A stretch of 64,000 nucleotides of DNA from Cyathus striatus. Taxonomy: Eukaryota > Basidiomycota > Agaricomycetes > Agaricales > Nidulariaceae. Positions 35,061 to 47,569 of the stretch are shown here, one piece after another. The stretch's first letter is position 1; each line of letters starts with the position of its first letter. A model generated the notes under the pieces. The model did no database searches and was not told the DNA's origin. It saw nothing but the letters and a program-made list of their open reading frames with translations. The stretch covers positions 4,960,001 to 5,024,000 of the forward strand of contig JAOVFP010000005.1 in the NCBI GenBank assembly GCA_025738555.1, written 5' to 3'. The translations under genes and the position numbers were made by a program.

Positions 35061-38000
35061 ATGGCGGAGAATATATACAGCAAAGGCACCCGTGTGTGGC
35101 TGGAAGACAAGGATCAAGCATGGATCTCTGCAGAAGTTTCCTCTGTTACCAAAGGCTCTGACGACGCCATCAAGCTCGTGCTCACTGACGAACGCGGCAA
35201 GGTTCATCGTCTTCCTCGCGTCTCCTCCATTTTTGTTCATTCCTTTTCTCAGGAAATCACGATAACCACTACTGGAAAAGAGATCAAAGATGGAAAGGAA
35301 GGCTTACCCCCTCTTCGTAATCCGCCCTTGTTGGAAACTGCCGACGATTTGGCAACGCTCTCTCATTTGAATGAACCGTCAGGTTTGTTTTGATATTTGC
35401 CAACTCTTCATTTTTGTCACGCTTTTCACTAGTCCTTCATACTATAAGAAATCGCTATGCCCAGCATAGCATCTACACATACAGTGGTATAGTGTTGATT
35501 GCTGTCAATCCCTTTCAACGCGTTACCCTTTATGGCCCCGAGATTATTCAGGCGTACAGTGGTAGGAGGAGAGGAGAGTTGGAACCCCATTTGTTTGCTA
35601 TCGCAGAGGACGCCTATACTGCGATGCGAAAGGAAGGCATGGGGCAAACTATCATTGTGTCGGGTGAAAGGTTCGTAGTGCTACCAATAACACCATTTTC
35701 CCACTCTAACTAGAGACATATAGCGGTGCAGGAAAAACAGAGTCGGTACGCAGTCCATTCTTGAATGGTAAATGGTGGTCTGACGACATATTACAGGCGA
35801 AATTCATCATGCGCTACCTTGCATCCGTTAATCCTCCGGATACTAATGCTAAGTCAAGGACGAAGTTTTCTTTGGATGAATCCAGTGAAATCGAACGTCA
35901 GATCTTAGCGACCAACCCAATATTAGAAGCCTTCGGAAACGCCAAGACGACACGAAATGACAACTCTTCACGTTTTGGAAAGTATATACAGGTTTGAGAA
36001 CACTGGAAGTTCAGCGATCATCCACTCATCATATCTTAGATCTTGTTTGACGGGAAACAAGAAATTGTAGGAGCACGGATCCGCACATACTTGCTGGAGC
36101 GATCTCGCATTGTATTTCAACCCCTGACGGAGCGCAATTACCACATCTTCTATCAGCTTTGCGCTGGCGCGCCTCTGAAAGAGCGAAAAGATCTTGGGCT
36201 TGATACAGATATCACCAAATTTCATTATCTCAAGCAAGGCGGCCCATCATCAACGCCAATTGCAGGAGTGGACGATGCAGAGGAGTTTCGGGCCACTCAA
36301 CAAGCGCTTTCAACGGTTGGCATCAGCGTTGAAAAGCAGTGGGCCGTATTTCGATTGTTGGCTGCTTTGCTCCATCTTGGAAATGTAAAGATAACGCAGT
36401 TACGCTCAGATGCAAACTTGGACGATAATGATTCTGCCCTTCTTCTGGCAACCAGGTTCCTAGGTGTTAACCTTCTTGAATTTAAGAAATGGACAGTCAA
36501 AAAACAAATAACAACAAGATCGGAAAAGATTATAACTTCTCTCAGTGCTGCGCAGGCCACAGTCGTGAGGGACAGTGTAGCGAAGTTTGTTTATGCGTGT
36601 ATGTTTGAATGGCTGGTGGCCATTGTAAATGAGAGCTTGGCCGGTGAAAATGGGGATGCGGCTGAGCGCGCTGAAATGTTTATTGGTGTTCTTGATATTT
36701 ATGGGTTCGAGCATTTTCAGAAGGTAGGCCAGTTCGCTACCACGGTTTGTGCGATCTGATCTATATTTTTGTTTTTCAGAATTCTTTTGAACAGTTTAGC
36801 ATAAATTACGCCAACGAAAAATTGCAACAAGAGGTAGACTTTATACTTTATTCCGCTGTATTTATATCAGGCTCAAACTATCCGTCAGTTCAATTCACAT
36901 GTGTTCAAGTTGGAACAAGAAGAATACGTGAAAGAAGAAATTAATTGGACTTTCATTGACTTCTCTGACAATCAACCATGTATTGATGTTATCGAAGGGA
37001 AGCTTGGCGTTTTGGCATTGCTAGACGAAGAATCCCGACTACCATCTGGAAGTGACTCTTCGTTTCTGCAGAAGTTGAATACGCAAATCCTTGCGAAGCC
37101 GGAGTTCAAAAATGTATACAAGAAGCCTCGTTTTGGGAACACCTCCTTTACTATTGCTCATTATGCGCTGGACGTTACCTATGAAGTGGAAGGGTTCTTG
37201 GAAAAGAACCGCGACACGGTTCCCGACGAGCATATGTCGTTGTTAGCTGCAACAAAAAATCCATTTCTTAAGGAAGTACTTGACGCGGCTCTTAACTCTA
37301 CGAAAAGTGTTGAAGGTGCTCCTCCGGCATCGCCTGCTTTCTCTGATTCCGGTAGTGGCGGATCGAGACGCTCTTCAATAATTCCGGACCCTGGACGACA
37401 ATCTTTTGTAGCACAAGCTTCTAACGCCGTGACTACCACTGGTATAAAGCGTACTGGTGCCACAAAGAAGCCTACCCAAGGCTCGATATTCAAGGCATCA
37501 TTGATTACTCTGATGGATACGTTGAGTGTTACAAATGTCCACTACATTCGTTGCATCAAACCGAACGAACAAAAGCGTCCATGGGAATTCCAACCCCAAC
37601 AGGTGTTGGGCCAGCTACGTGCGTGCGGTGTTTTGGAAACCATTAGAATTAGTTGTGCTGGCTACCCTACTAGATGGATATATGAGGAATTTGCAGAACG
37701 GTATGAATATTGAGCAGCCAGTTGATTATTTCTGATACCAAATTTTAACAGATACTATATGCTTGTTCCTTCATCTGATTGGCAACCAATGATTCAAGCT
37801 ATGGACCTCCGGAAACTTTGCAGTATGATTTTAGAGAAAACAATTGCAGATCCTGATATGTATCAAAATGGCTTAACCAAAATCTTCTTCCGAGCCGGAA
37901 TGCTTGCGGCGCTCGAATCATTACGCTCTGAAAGATTGAATGCCATGGTCACTGTCGTACAGAAGAACATGCGCCGGCGTATGGCAGTGAAAAAGTACAA

Positions 38001-40686
38001 GGCACTTCGAAGTGCTGCAATCCAAATTCAAACATGGTGGAGAGGCATTCTGGCGAGACGATTAGTTCAACACATTCGCCGGGAAGTTTCAGCGAGCCGT
38101 TTACAGACAGCTATACGCCGATTCATAAGAAGGAAATGGTTCTTGGATGTAAGGCATGGTTTGATCATTATCCAGAGCCGTAGGTTCTTTGAAAACTTAT
38201 TTCAGATCGAGATTGACTGTTCAACTAGGGATTCGTGGACTGCAAGCTCGACAACGCTATCGTCAAGAGCGAACGTTTCAGGCAGCAACATTACTGCAGA
38301 GTCTTTTACGTGGAGTGTATGCCGTGTCTTGCGTCATTTGAATTACATTAATCTCATTTTTAGTTCTTCGCGTCGCAACTTCCGTTCGGATGTTAAACAT
38401 GTGACTTATCTTCAATCTTGCGTTCGCCGACGTCTGGCTCGCAAAGAACTCAAGGTGCTCAAAGCCGAGGCGCGTTCTGTTTCTAAGTTTAAGGAGATTT
38501 CCTATCGCCTGGAGAATAAGGTTGTGGAACTTACCCAAAGCTTGCAAAAACGCACAGAAGAAAAAAAGGATCTGCAAACACAACTCGGAGAGCTCGAGCA
38601 ACAGCTACAGCAGTGGATAAATCGCCACGAGGAAACTGATACACGAGCGAAGCATTATCAATCTTCTTTGCAAACAGCTGAGACGGAATTGGGCCGCCGA
38701 GCGGATATTCTTACTGCCAAGGCTGATGTTGAAAAGAGGCTAGAGGAAGCTATAACGAAAATATCGGAGCAAGAACTTACGATACAAAAGTTGACAAATG
38801 ATCTGATACACCAAACTACTCAACTTGAAATACAACAGCGTACATTAGAAGCTCTTCCTCCTCGCAATCAAGAAGATAACTCTGTTATTATGACATTGAA
38901 GAACGAAGTCAGCAGCCTACGGGAACAACTGAATCGTTCAAATGCCTTGAACGCCTTGACGAGGGGCTCGCGCGCGGATCCGCCTTTGTCCCCAACTTTT
39001 GCTCCAACTCTGCGAACTGGAGAAGCCAATGGGCAAGCCTCTAGCCAGCCTATTAATGGTCAAACGCAGCGACATCAACGCAGACACAGCTCAGCTGGTG
39101 TATTTTCAATGCCACCCTATGATAACCGCACGTCCACGGATGAAATTATGATTGACGTTAAGAGAACTCAAGCTTTGAACCCGAGGGCAGTTTCTGTAGC
39201 GTTCAATGGTGAAGATAATTATATGCGCTTCCGCCATGGGAATGGTCTTCCGGACATTCGCGATTATGACGATCCGGCAGAGGAGAAAATTCGCTTGATG
39301 CAGGACGTCAAACGACTCGATGAGGATGTTCTGGATGGCCTCATTCGGGGCTTGAAGATTCCAGCTCCTAGTCTGACCAACCCATCCGCAGTGAAAGAAA
39401 TATTATTCCCAGCGAATCTCATTAGTCTTGTGACAAATGAGATGTGGAAATATGGACTTATTCCCGAAAGTGAACGATTTCTTGCCAACGTTATGCAAAC
39501 AATACAGGCACACGTTATGGTGAGTTACACTACATTCCCACTACCACACATCTAACGATCTTTAAGTCATTCACAGGTGAAGACGCAATCGTCCCAGGAA
39601 TTTTCTGGTTGTCAAATGTACACGAGATGCTCTCGTTTATTTGTGTTGCAGAGAGCGACATGCTTCAAGGTATAGGTCCAGGAGAAGAGAACGCTGTGCG
39701 GCCATTTGACTGGAACGATTATGAAAGACTTGTTTCCGTAGTGAAACATGATCTCGACAGTCTAGAATATAATATCTACCACACGTGGATGCTTGAAACC
39801 AAGAAGAAGCTCTCAAAAATGGTTATACCTGCCCTAATCGAAAGCCAGTCTCTTCCAGGTTTCACCACTAGTGACGGAGGTGGAAGGTTATTTAACCGTC
39901 TGTTGAGCTCCAATAGTCAGCCTGCCTACAGTATGGATGACATCTTGAATCTCCTTAACAAAGTTTGGAAGAGTTTGAAGAGCTATTACATGGAGGAATC
40001 TGTGGTGCAACAGGTTATTACTGAACTGCTTAAACTTATCGGAGTAACTAGTTTCAATGATCTCTTGATGAGACGAAACTTCTCTTCTTGGAAACGAGGT
40101 ATGCTTAATAAAGTGTGCTTGTATATAATTTATTTATTGGATTCCTTTCACAGCAATGCAGATTCAGTACAATATTACTCGTATTGAGGAATGGTGCAAA
40201 TCTCATGATATGCCAGAGGGTACTTTGCAACTGGAGCATCTTATGCAAGCTACTAAATTATTACAGTTGAAAAAGGTAACACTTCTAGTTCTTGGCGATA
40301 AACGTGAATTTGACGTTCCTGTTTTAGGCCACGCCAGCAGATATCGAAATCATCTACGACGTATGCTGGATGCTAAGCCCCATGCAAATACAACGCATGT
40401 GCACGAACTACTACGTTGCCGATTATGAGGTACTTGTGATTTTATATTTTTTAACGAGATTATTACTTAAGGACTGCAGAACCCAATTTCCCCAGAAATT
40501 CTTCGGGTTGTTGCTTCCCGGGTCCAAGCAAATGATCGAAATGACCATCTCCTTCTGTCACCAGAAACAGAAGAGGTCGGGCCGTATGAACTTCCTCTTC
40601 CCCGAGAAGTGTCTGGCTTAGAAACATACGTTCCTGCGTATCTGAATGTTTCGCATTTACGACGCCTAGCAGCTCTCGTTTCATGA
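35061..40686 (+). CDS. Class V myosin heavy chain (motor, IQ, coiled coil, DIL cargo domain)
   Basis: Starts [20 protein letters not shown] at ATG 35061. The motor shows [15 protein letters not shown]-loop [10 protein letters not shown] (its core on a 22-nt exon, 35724-35745), switch [12 protein letters not shown], switch [27 protein letters not shown], the actin-binding region [10 protein letters not shown] and the converter. IQ motifs follow ([45 protein letters not shown]), then a coiled coil (38490-38900), a Ser-rich hinge with RRHSSAGV, and the globular DIL tail ([33 protein letters not shown]) ending [14 protein letters not shown]. At about 38182 a 49-nt intron restores the second IQ motif. 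It carries secretory vesicles and organelles along actin cables. Confidence 0.96.
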
Positions 40687-40841
40687 TTGGGGTTTCAGTT
40701 TCTTTGTTAAGATTCATTAATTTTAGTCTCGTACTCTACCCTACCCGTTTTCGTTTTCGGAATACAACCTTACTCGCAACGTTATATTTAAGAATGTTAA
40801 TTGCATTAACGTTTTTGTTTGATATGTATGTAACACGTTCC

Positions 40842-41817
40842 TCAGGGATCCAACATCAATATACATCCGTCTTCCACCTGATCTGCCAGTAGACAATCAT
40901 TACGAATGAAGATGTGCTCGTTCTCCTTCAAATAGACAAGCTGCGTAGCCTTAAAAAATTTTATGATGATATAAATAAAATATCTTACGAAGATAGTGCG
41001 CAACCTACAGATGGAAGATTGAGAAGCGATGCGAGTAGGTCAAGCACTCGACCGGCGATAAGTGTCTGAACGTTTAAGCACGACTTCGATTTACCAATAA
41101 ACAACATCTACCTTGCGAAACCAGAATACCTTCTCATTTTCACCTACGGATACCTTGATATGTATTCGTTCCTGTAGGGAAACAGACCCAGCTTGGTCTT
41201 TAGGATCACCTGGAAAGGCTCGATGTCGCATCTTAATGGCTTCGGCCTTCTGGTATTGTCTCAGCCTCGTTGGATCGGACGGAGGTTTGCCGCCTTGTCG
41301 CATACGGGTAGATGAGACAGGTCGAGTAGTCTTTGAGGAGGGAAAGTTTCGTTGCAACAAAGCCCTCGCTGCTTGAGTTTTAGACGTTGATTGCGTACCT
41401 ATATTATCTTGCTGTCCGTTACAGCCATGCGTTTCTGGATATCGGTGACTATATATATATAAAGTGAGTCCGCTACAGCACCGCCGCTATGCGGCTAATA
41501 GCCATACACATAGCTTACTAGGCGCAATAGGATCCTCTACATCCTTGGCAAATGATTGAAAATTCAGATGAATCATAAGCGTCTAAGCTCGGATTTCTGC
41601 AATCCACCATTATACATCGTTTAATTTTCACTAATCCATGGGTTTCGACAAGTCCCCGTGATTTTACATTGGAGACGTTTTCTTCGCATTGGTGTGTATC
41701 AGGCATGATATGATGTCTGCAAAAATGATGAAGACATCCATCGCATTGAATAGGCAGGAAATCTAATTCCTTGCAGGCTGAATGGAAGCAATGTGTTCCA
41801 ATTTGTGAAAGCTCCAT
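40842..41817 (-). CDS. AN1 zinc-finger protein with C-terminal ubiquitin-like region (ZFAND1/Cuz1-like)
   Basis: ATG 41817 (a TTG one codon upstream was ignored) begins MELSQIGTHCFHSACKELDF. The first AN1 finger is visible (CDGCLHHFCRHHIMPDTHQC). A second Cys/His set follows (CIMVDCRNP, CQGCRGSYC). Next come a basic linker (RQGGKPPSDPTRLRQYQKAE) and a beta-rich C-terminus spread over short exons: RIHIKVSVGENEKVFWFRK, TLIAGRVLDLLASLL and ATQLVYLKENEHIF, ending in EDGCILMLDP. AN1 fingers plus a ubiquitin-like tail is the layout of ZFAND1/Cuz1, which recruits Cdc48/p97 to proteasomes and stress granules under arsenite stress. Convergent with the myosin, 155 bp between stops. Confidence 0.8.
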
Positions 41818-42458
41818 CAATTGCCTAAAGGGTATTCTTGAAGTTGAATGAAGGTAAATGAGTGTTACAGTATGTAACAGGGAAATATCAGAGACGGAAT
41901 GAGAGATAAGTTGCGAAAATTGGTTAGTTTAATTAAATGATGCCGTCCGATGCTGGCCGTGTTATTTAACAAAGATGCATACATATTTGTATCAAACGCC
42001 GATGACAAACTCGTTTAATTATTAGTAGGGTTACGTAACGGATACTCTACAGTTGCAGCTCAGCGCTCAACGTGGCTAGTTATCCTTAAAAGTTGAGATA
42101 CGATGGAAAGGAGCTAGAGAATAGTATGCAGAAAGAGGTGTGTAACAAGTGTGTGTACCACTCAAGTGGCACTTCAGCTAACTGATACCCCAGCCAACAC
42201 CTAACCCTAATCTTTCAGTTGGCGGTCTTTTCTCTTCTTACCAGTACCCATGTCTAAATGTCCCACTGCCCATCATTCTGTTAAAACGAAGAAACATTGG
42301 GAACAGAGGTATGTAGACTTGACATGACAGATTTCGGAGGTTCAGGGCCTCGGGCGGCCAATCTCTGATCTAAAGTAAGAATAATAAATATTGTTCTGAT
42401 ACTTATCTTTGTAGTTATATTTTGTAGAGTATACAAACGAGTCATATTATTGCGAAAA
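41818..42458. other. Intergenic region upstream of the AN1 gene
   Basis: A 641-bp gap between the AN1-protein start and the SKT5 stop, both minus strand. It is AT-rich. It should hold the AN1 gene promoter and the SKT5 3' UTR. No gene or repeat was seen. Confidence 0.45.
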
Positions 42459-44537
42459 TTAGCAGATGACACACTCATCCTTGGCTTGTTGCCGTGTTGG
42501 TCGAACAATGTTAGCTCGCTTAGCACCCATACGCTTCATTTCTGTCAACCTATTCATTGCACGCTTATTCCCTTGGGCTAGAATGTATTAGAGAAGAAAG
42601 ATCCTTAGTAATTACTATTCGTACCTGCAGCCCTCATGTACCATCGCTTTGCAAATTCAATATCTTGCTTGACCCCAATCCCCACCTCAGCGTAATATCC
42701 CACAGCATATTCGGCTTTGCTGAGACCTTTGTTCGCTGCGCGCCGTGCCCATAAATATGCCTCGGAATCACTTTGTTTTAAAACACCTTCGCTACCCGTC
42801 AAATACCAGCCGCTCAAAGCTAACTCTGCTTCAGCGTCACCCTTCTCTGCCGCTTTTGTATACCATGCGATTGATCGTCGCGGATCTACTGGACATGTTA
42901 AAGAGCCGTATTCATAACATTGTCCAAGCTTATACTGAGATTGGGTATATCCAAGTTGAGCTGCTTGAGTGAAAAGGTTTTTAGCGTAAACTGGGTTATA
43001 AAGGACCAACGTCGAATTTGGTTGTTCATACAGAAGACCCAGTTCATGCAAAGCATGCGGGTTGTCTTCGTCAGCTTGTTCCGCTGCTCGCTTTAACCAA
43101 CTCACCGCCTCACGAGTATTTTTTTGTTCCCCGAGGGAGCCATGAAGGAGAATTGTACCAAGTTTGTACATGGCTGCTGTATCGCCCAATGATGCCGCTT
43201 TCCGGTAAAATGCAGCGGCACGAGGCAGTTCACGGCGCGTGCCAGCACCTATTTCATTGCACACAGCGACACGATAACATGCAGCAGCATGTCCTTGTTT
43301 AGCAGCTTGAAGGTATAGATGATATGCTCGCTCGTGATCAACCTGCAATCCCAGCGCCCCAGTCCCATAACAATTTGCCAGGAAAAATTGAGCTTCTCCA
43401 TAAGCTTCGCCTTGAGTGGCGAGACGACGCATAACTTTCAGTGACTCGCCAATAAGTATTTCGCTGTACTTTTTCGCAGCCCGTTGATCCTTTGAAGACG
43501 TCCGTATATATTTCGCAGCGTCGATGAGATACTTGGCATATAAGAAATGAGCTTCTGGGTCTGGATCATTCTTAATCCGCTGGCGATACTGATCAATGTA
43601 CTCCTTGGTATAAGGTGGTGCACTCAGATCGATAGCTTTTGATTTATTGGTAGAGAGATTCACTGAAGCTGAAGTTCCATTGCGGTTTAGTGGAGGTCTA
43701 ACCTCTATCTCATCCGTTTCCAAAGTTTGCAAATTGCTTGGTTGCTGGACGTCTGGAGCCATATTAACAGACCCGTACCCCACATTCCTGTTAAACGGTG
43801 GGGGACTAGCCACAGGCAAATTCGTGCTGGGAATATGGCTCTCAGCACTATAAGTACTTGTAGCTGCAGGCGCACCTGGAGGCCCTAGGCCTAGCACGTC
43901 AGAGGCAGCTGCATAGAGTGGATTGAAACCTCTGGCTTGAGGCTGTTGCCAACCATGTTGCGAATGCTCAGGTACAGGAGGCCTTGAATGAGCCAAACGA
44001 TCAGCGAATTCGGATGGAACCCCAAAACCGTGTTCCTGATGGTTTTGGTATTCATGAACCGGGGGAATGCCAAAAGCTGGTGGTAAAGTTGCAGCTGTTC
44101 TGGGCTGGAAATGTCGGTGGGACGATTGAAAAGAATGTGTTGATAGGGAAGACGGAGCTCTTGGGACAGGGTCGGAGGCATATGATAACATACTACCACT
44201 GCGTGAAGACTCATCAGATATATATAGGGAAGAGAGATCCAAAGATGCAGAAGAATCGAATGGTATCTTGGAAGATTCCGTATAATGCGGTGGACGTTCT
44301 GAAGGCAAACATGGAACCGAATAGTTATGATGCTGCATGAGAGCTGGAAGAATGTTTAGATTTTGAAACTCGCGGAAAAGAAAGTGTACACTTGCTAGGA
44401 GGTGGTTGAAGAGATGGTTCATCGTTTGGTATAGGTGCTAGAGCGGGGGCCCGCAAAGATGCAGCAGATTCTTGGCGAACGTCTTGTGATGAAAAGGATG
44501 GTCGAACATCGCGGCCAGTGGGATTTAGGTTGGACAT
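42459..44537 (-). CDS. Chitin synthase activator SKT5/Chs4-like, SEL1 repeats, prenylated C-terminus
   Basis: Starts MSNLNPTGRDVRPSFSSQD at ATG 44537. The long N-terminal half is disordered (Ser/Pro/His-rich). The anchor DLSAPPYTKEYIDQYRQRIK precedes SEL1/TPR-like repeats from about residue 300: YGEAQFFLANCYGTGALG, ACYRVAVCNEIGAGT, AAMYKLGTILLHGSLG, ALHELGLLYEQ, SQYKLGQCYEYG, AELALSGWYLTGS and AEYAVGYYAEVGIG. A final exon gives GNKRAMNRLTEMKRM and ends DECVIC, a CaaX box as in yeast Skt5/Chs4. The family recruits and activates chitin synthase III-type enzymes at sites of polarised growth. The final exon (42459-42578) is missed if the frame is simply read to the stop at 42605. Confidence 0.93.
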
Positions 44538-44929
44538 TGGCTATATAAACAAGACTGATTCTTTGCAAACGAAGGTTAGGATATGATGCAAATCTGTCGA
44601 AAAATGGACTTACTCTCCGGCGAAGAGCTCTTTGCCAGTAGCTAGCAGGAAACAGCTGAAAGCAAGAAAAGACAGACACGAGCTCTAGGAGCGAACGGCC
44701 TTGAGCATAAGGTGAACAGTTGCAAGCCGGTTAGTAGTCAAGTAGCACTGAACATACCACACACACAGGTAACGATCGAACACGACGGCCGGCACTGATG
44801 AACTCGCTGTGTTCCCACACTGAGTATAAGCAACTTCCTATATATAAAACTAGTAAAATATATACATATATACATACTCCCAACTTCGAATTGCAATATG
44901 CCAGAATTACAAACAATAACCTATGCAAC
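44538..44929. other. SKT5 promoter and JmjC gene 3' flank
   Basis: A 392-bp gap. It has a TATATAAA-like stretch just upstream of the SKT5 start (about 44541-44549) and an AT-rich block (44838-44880). No gene is recognised; an ORF at 44731-45003 overlapping the JmjC 3' end is judged spurious. Confidence 0.45.
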
Positions 44930-47241
44930 TCACGTCTTGTCGGAACTCGTAGAAGAACCATCCAGCTTGTTTTCCCAATGCCATTCTTCAACAATCCGTT
45001 CAATCTTATGACGCTCCAAACCTCTAACAGTCTGTTTAACCTTGACTACGGTCTGCTTACGTACTTTGACGTCCACCTCTTCCCCTTCTTCATCTATCTC
45101 GCCGTCATAAGTAAGCCAGTAATCGCCCCAGGACTTCTGTCCTTCTGGTCTGGGAGCTCTGCATTGTCGAGTTGCGAGATCTTCCTTCTCAGACATTGTG
45201 TCCCACTTCTTTGGTCTAAAGTGTTTAAAGCGGCTGTCGTGATCTTCTAACGCAGGGCTTTCCGAAATACGTTTCCGTTTAACTCCGTTTGTAACTAGAT
45301 GTTCTCCAGAATTATCCTTCATATAACTGTAGCCGAATCGATGCCCTTCGTCATCACTTGCATAGCCGTTTGCATGCCTTGCGCGCCATCGCAGCTCTCT
45401 GGCAAGTGCTGGTGCATCTTTGACGCGATCAGATGGAATCTGATCCTTAGCCTCTTTTCTTGTTTGCTCATTTCCTTGCTCAATAGTATGTACTTCAGAT
45501 ATCAGAAAATTTGCCAGCGCCAGTATTGATGAGACAAGACGAGCATTCGTCGGCGCGCGCTGTGCGACTTGAAATCGCGTAAATAACGATCTGCAACATA
45601 CCAACAAAGTCTGCGGTATGCGTATCAATGATTTATCATTCATGTCGTTAAGGGCAGACTAACTTTGTAAAATAAGGGAATCGGAACTTTCTTGGGACTT
45701 GCGTGACAATCTCTATATTTCGTACCCGTAATTCTGGGACGCAATCAGTAATGGTCAAAGGGGACGAAAATCTAAGAGCGCACGAGTTGCCACATTGTAG
45801 GAATGTAAGAAATTGCCGCCAAACACCAGCGTATCAACTGGAGTATACTAGCATCATAATTGTCTTAATTCGTTTAGGATAAGGAAATGTAGTTGTTCGT
45901 ACCACGGCATGGATCCAACCTGTGGGAATAATCATCGTATTTCCCTGTTTTAACTCTACTTTGTAAACTTCATCCACCATGTCCCCCAACCACGTGTGGT
46001 TCTGTAGTTCTGATCCAGACCAACGTTCATACGCAGCAAGATTAGAAGGCGTAGGTCGGATGAAATAGAAAACCTAATCCGACTTGAATTAAACTAATAT
46101 GCAACGTTTAAATACGAAAGCGGAGCTACCGTACCTTTGACCCGTGAAGAATATGATAATACACAGAAGAACCCGCGAAGTCAATGTGCCAATCCTGACC
46201 ATTCTGAGAATACATAAGTGAATGGTGAAAGTATAGCTTACTGTCCAAGCTGTTGAAACGCCCATCAGGCAGTACAACTGAACTTTGGGATAAGAGTGAC
46301 CCTTTCCTTTCCTTCCATCTGGCCAATAGTTTTCGACCCAATCCAACTCCCTTACGATGCGAGGTGGACTGATAATAGCTGAAAGTTTAGTACCTGAAAT
46401 CTCAAGGGATATCACATTTAAAATCTTGTCGCGCTTGGTAGGTTCCAAAAAAAAATATTCGGCCCAGTTTCCAAGAGTCCAGCCGGGGGAAGTGGATTGC
46501 GTAGCCACATCTACAAAATAGCTTGATCAGAGATATTACTTAGATATGCATCGCACGACGAATAGCACCTATAACTTCTAGTGGTGTTTCGGATCCGACA
46601 AGCTCTGTCACGTCGTTAACTGTAAAATCCTCTGGGGGCATTTTCATTCCAAGCCCGTCGGCGGTTTCAACGACAATTGGTTCTAGCAATGCACTGTCAT
46701 CTTCTTCTACCCACGACAGCCTTACGCAACTCCCATCCATCCTCTTAAATGGATCAGGTTGTACTGGTTTGCCTTCCAACATTCTTAACCAACGGTTTGG
46801 GTCTGAGCCCAAACCATTGTGCAGACTAGCATAGTCACGTTGTGTGCGTTTACGGGATGATTTGCGGGCAGGACCACGGACAGTAATTTTTCGGCTAGGA
46901 TTTATATTTATGCAAGGCTGGCAATACCTGGAGTATTTTTAATTGTTGTACTCAAACGCAATGCGCGAGACGAACCATTTGTCAATCATCTCTACGTCTT
47001 CGCCATTACCTGCGCACCTCCAATGATACCACGTTCTACATGCATCACACCGAATCCAGCTTTCCTTTCCACAACCAGGAGATGACTCTCTATGTGTAGG
47101 ACATGAAGGACAGACGTCCTCCGAGCCGTTTGTGCCTCGATCTTCGTGAATAGGATCCACCTGTGGACTGGGACTGTTGGAGGATGTTGAAGCAGATGGC
47201 TCATCTGCCTTATGGGCAGGCTGTCGCCTTCCGCGAGCCAT
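44930..47241 (-). CDS. PHD-JmjC histone demethylase, JHDM1/KDM2-like
   Basis: ATG 47241 ([15 protein letters not shown]) is preferred to the upstream frame start, which is hydrophobic 5' UTR translation. A PHD finger follows ([31 protein letters not shown]). The JmjC domain includes [11 protein letters not shown], the Fe(II) ligands in [19 protein letters not shown] (His, Asp, and the 2-oxoglutarate lysine) and the distal His in [28 protein letters not shown] then [18 protein letters not shown] is the usual KDM2 post-JmjC stretch. The C-terminal exon (to 45643) is basic and acidic by turns and contains an NLS-like [10 protein letters not shown]. The family removes methyl groups from H3K36 in chromatin. 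The iron triad is intact, so the enzyme is probably active. Intron edges near 45660-45900 are approximate. Confidence 0.88.
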
Positions 47242-47569
47242 GCGAAATGGTTGGATTAATAGGAAGACAGGTAAGAACGTGTGGTGTGTGGGGCACAAAC
47301 TCGAACAGAAACTAAAGAAAGGGAAATAGTTGTGGTACAATTGAAAGAGTTGGAATTGAAAATAAATGGTCGTTGCAATCAATTGCAATGAGATGGCAAT
47401 GGACGATGGAATGAGCGCTGAAGCTGAAGCCGAAGCGCTGACACGCTGGGAATTTCCATATATGGGTCAAACGGCTCATGATACGATACTTATGTAATAA
47501 CTGCTTCGGACAACTAGTACTTACTACTTACTACTTGCGCTACGTTATCACATTATCATTATCGCCAAC
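47242..47569. promoter_or_regulatory. Divergent promoter region (JmjC demethylase / nitrilase)
   Basis: 328 bp between divergent starts. It contains pyrimidine-rich leader sequence on the JmjC side, a GAAGCTGAAGCCGAAGCGC short tandem (about 47418-47437) and an ACTTACTACTTACTACTTGC tandem (about 47519-47538) just before the nitrilase leader. No defined factor site is claimed. Confidence 0.4.
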
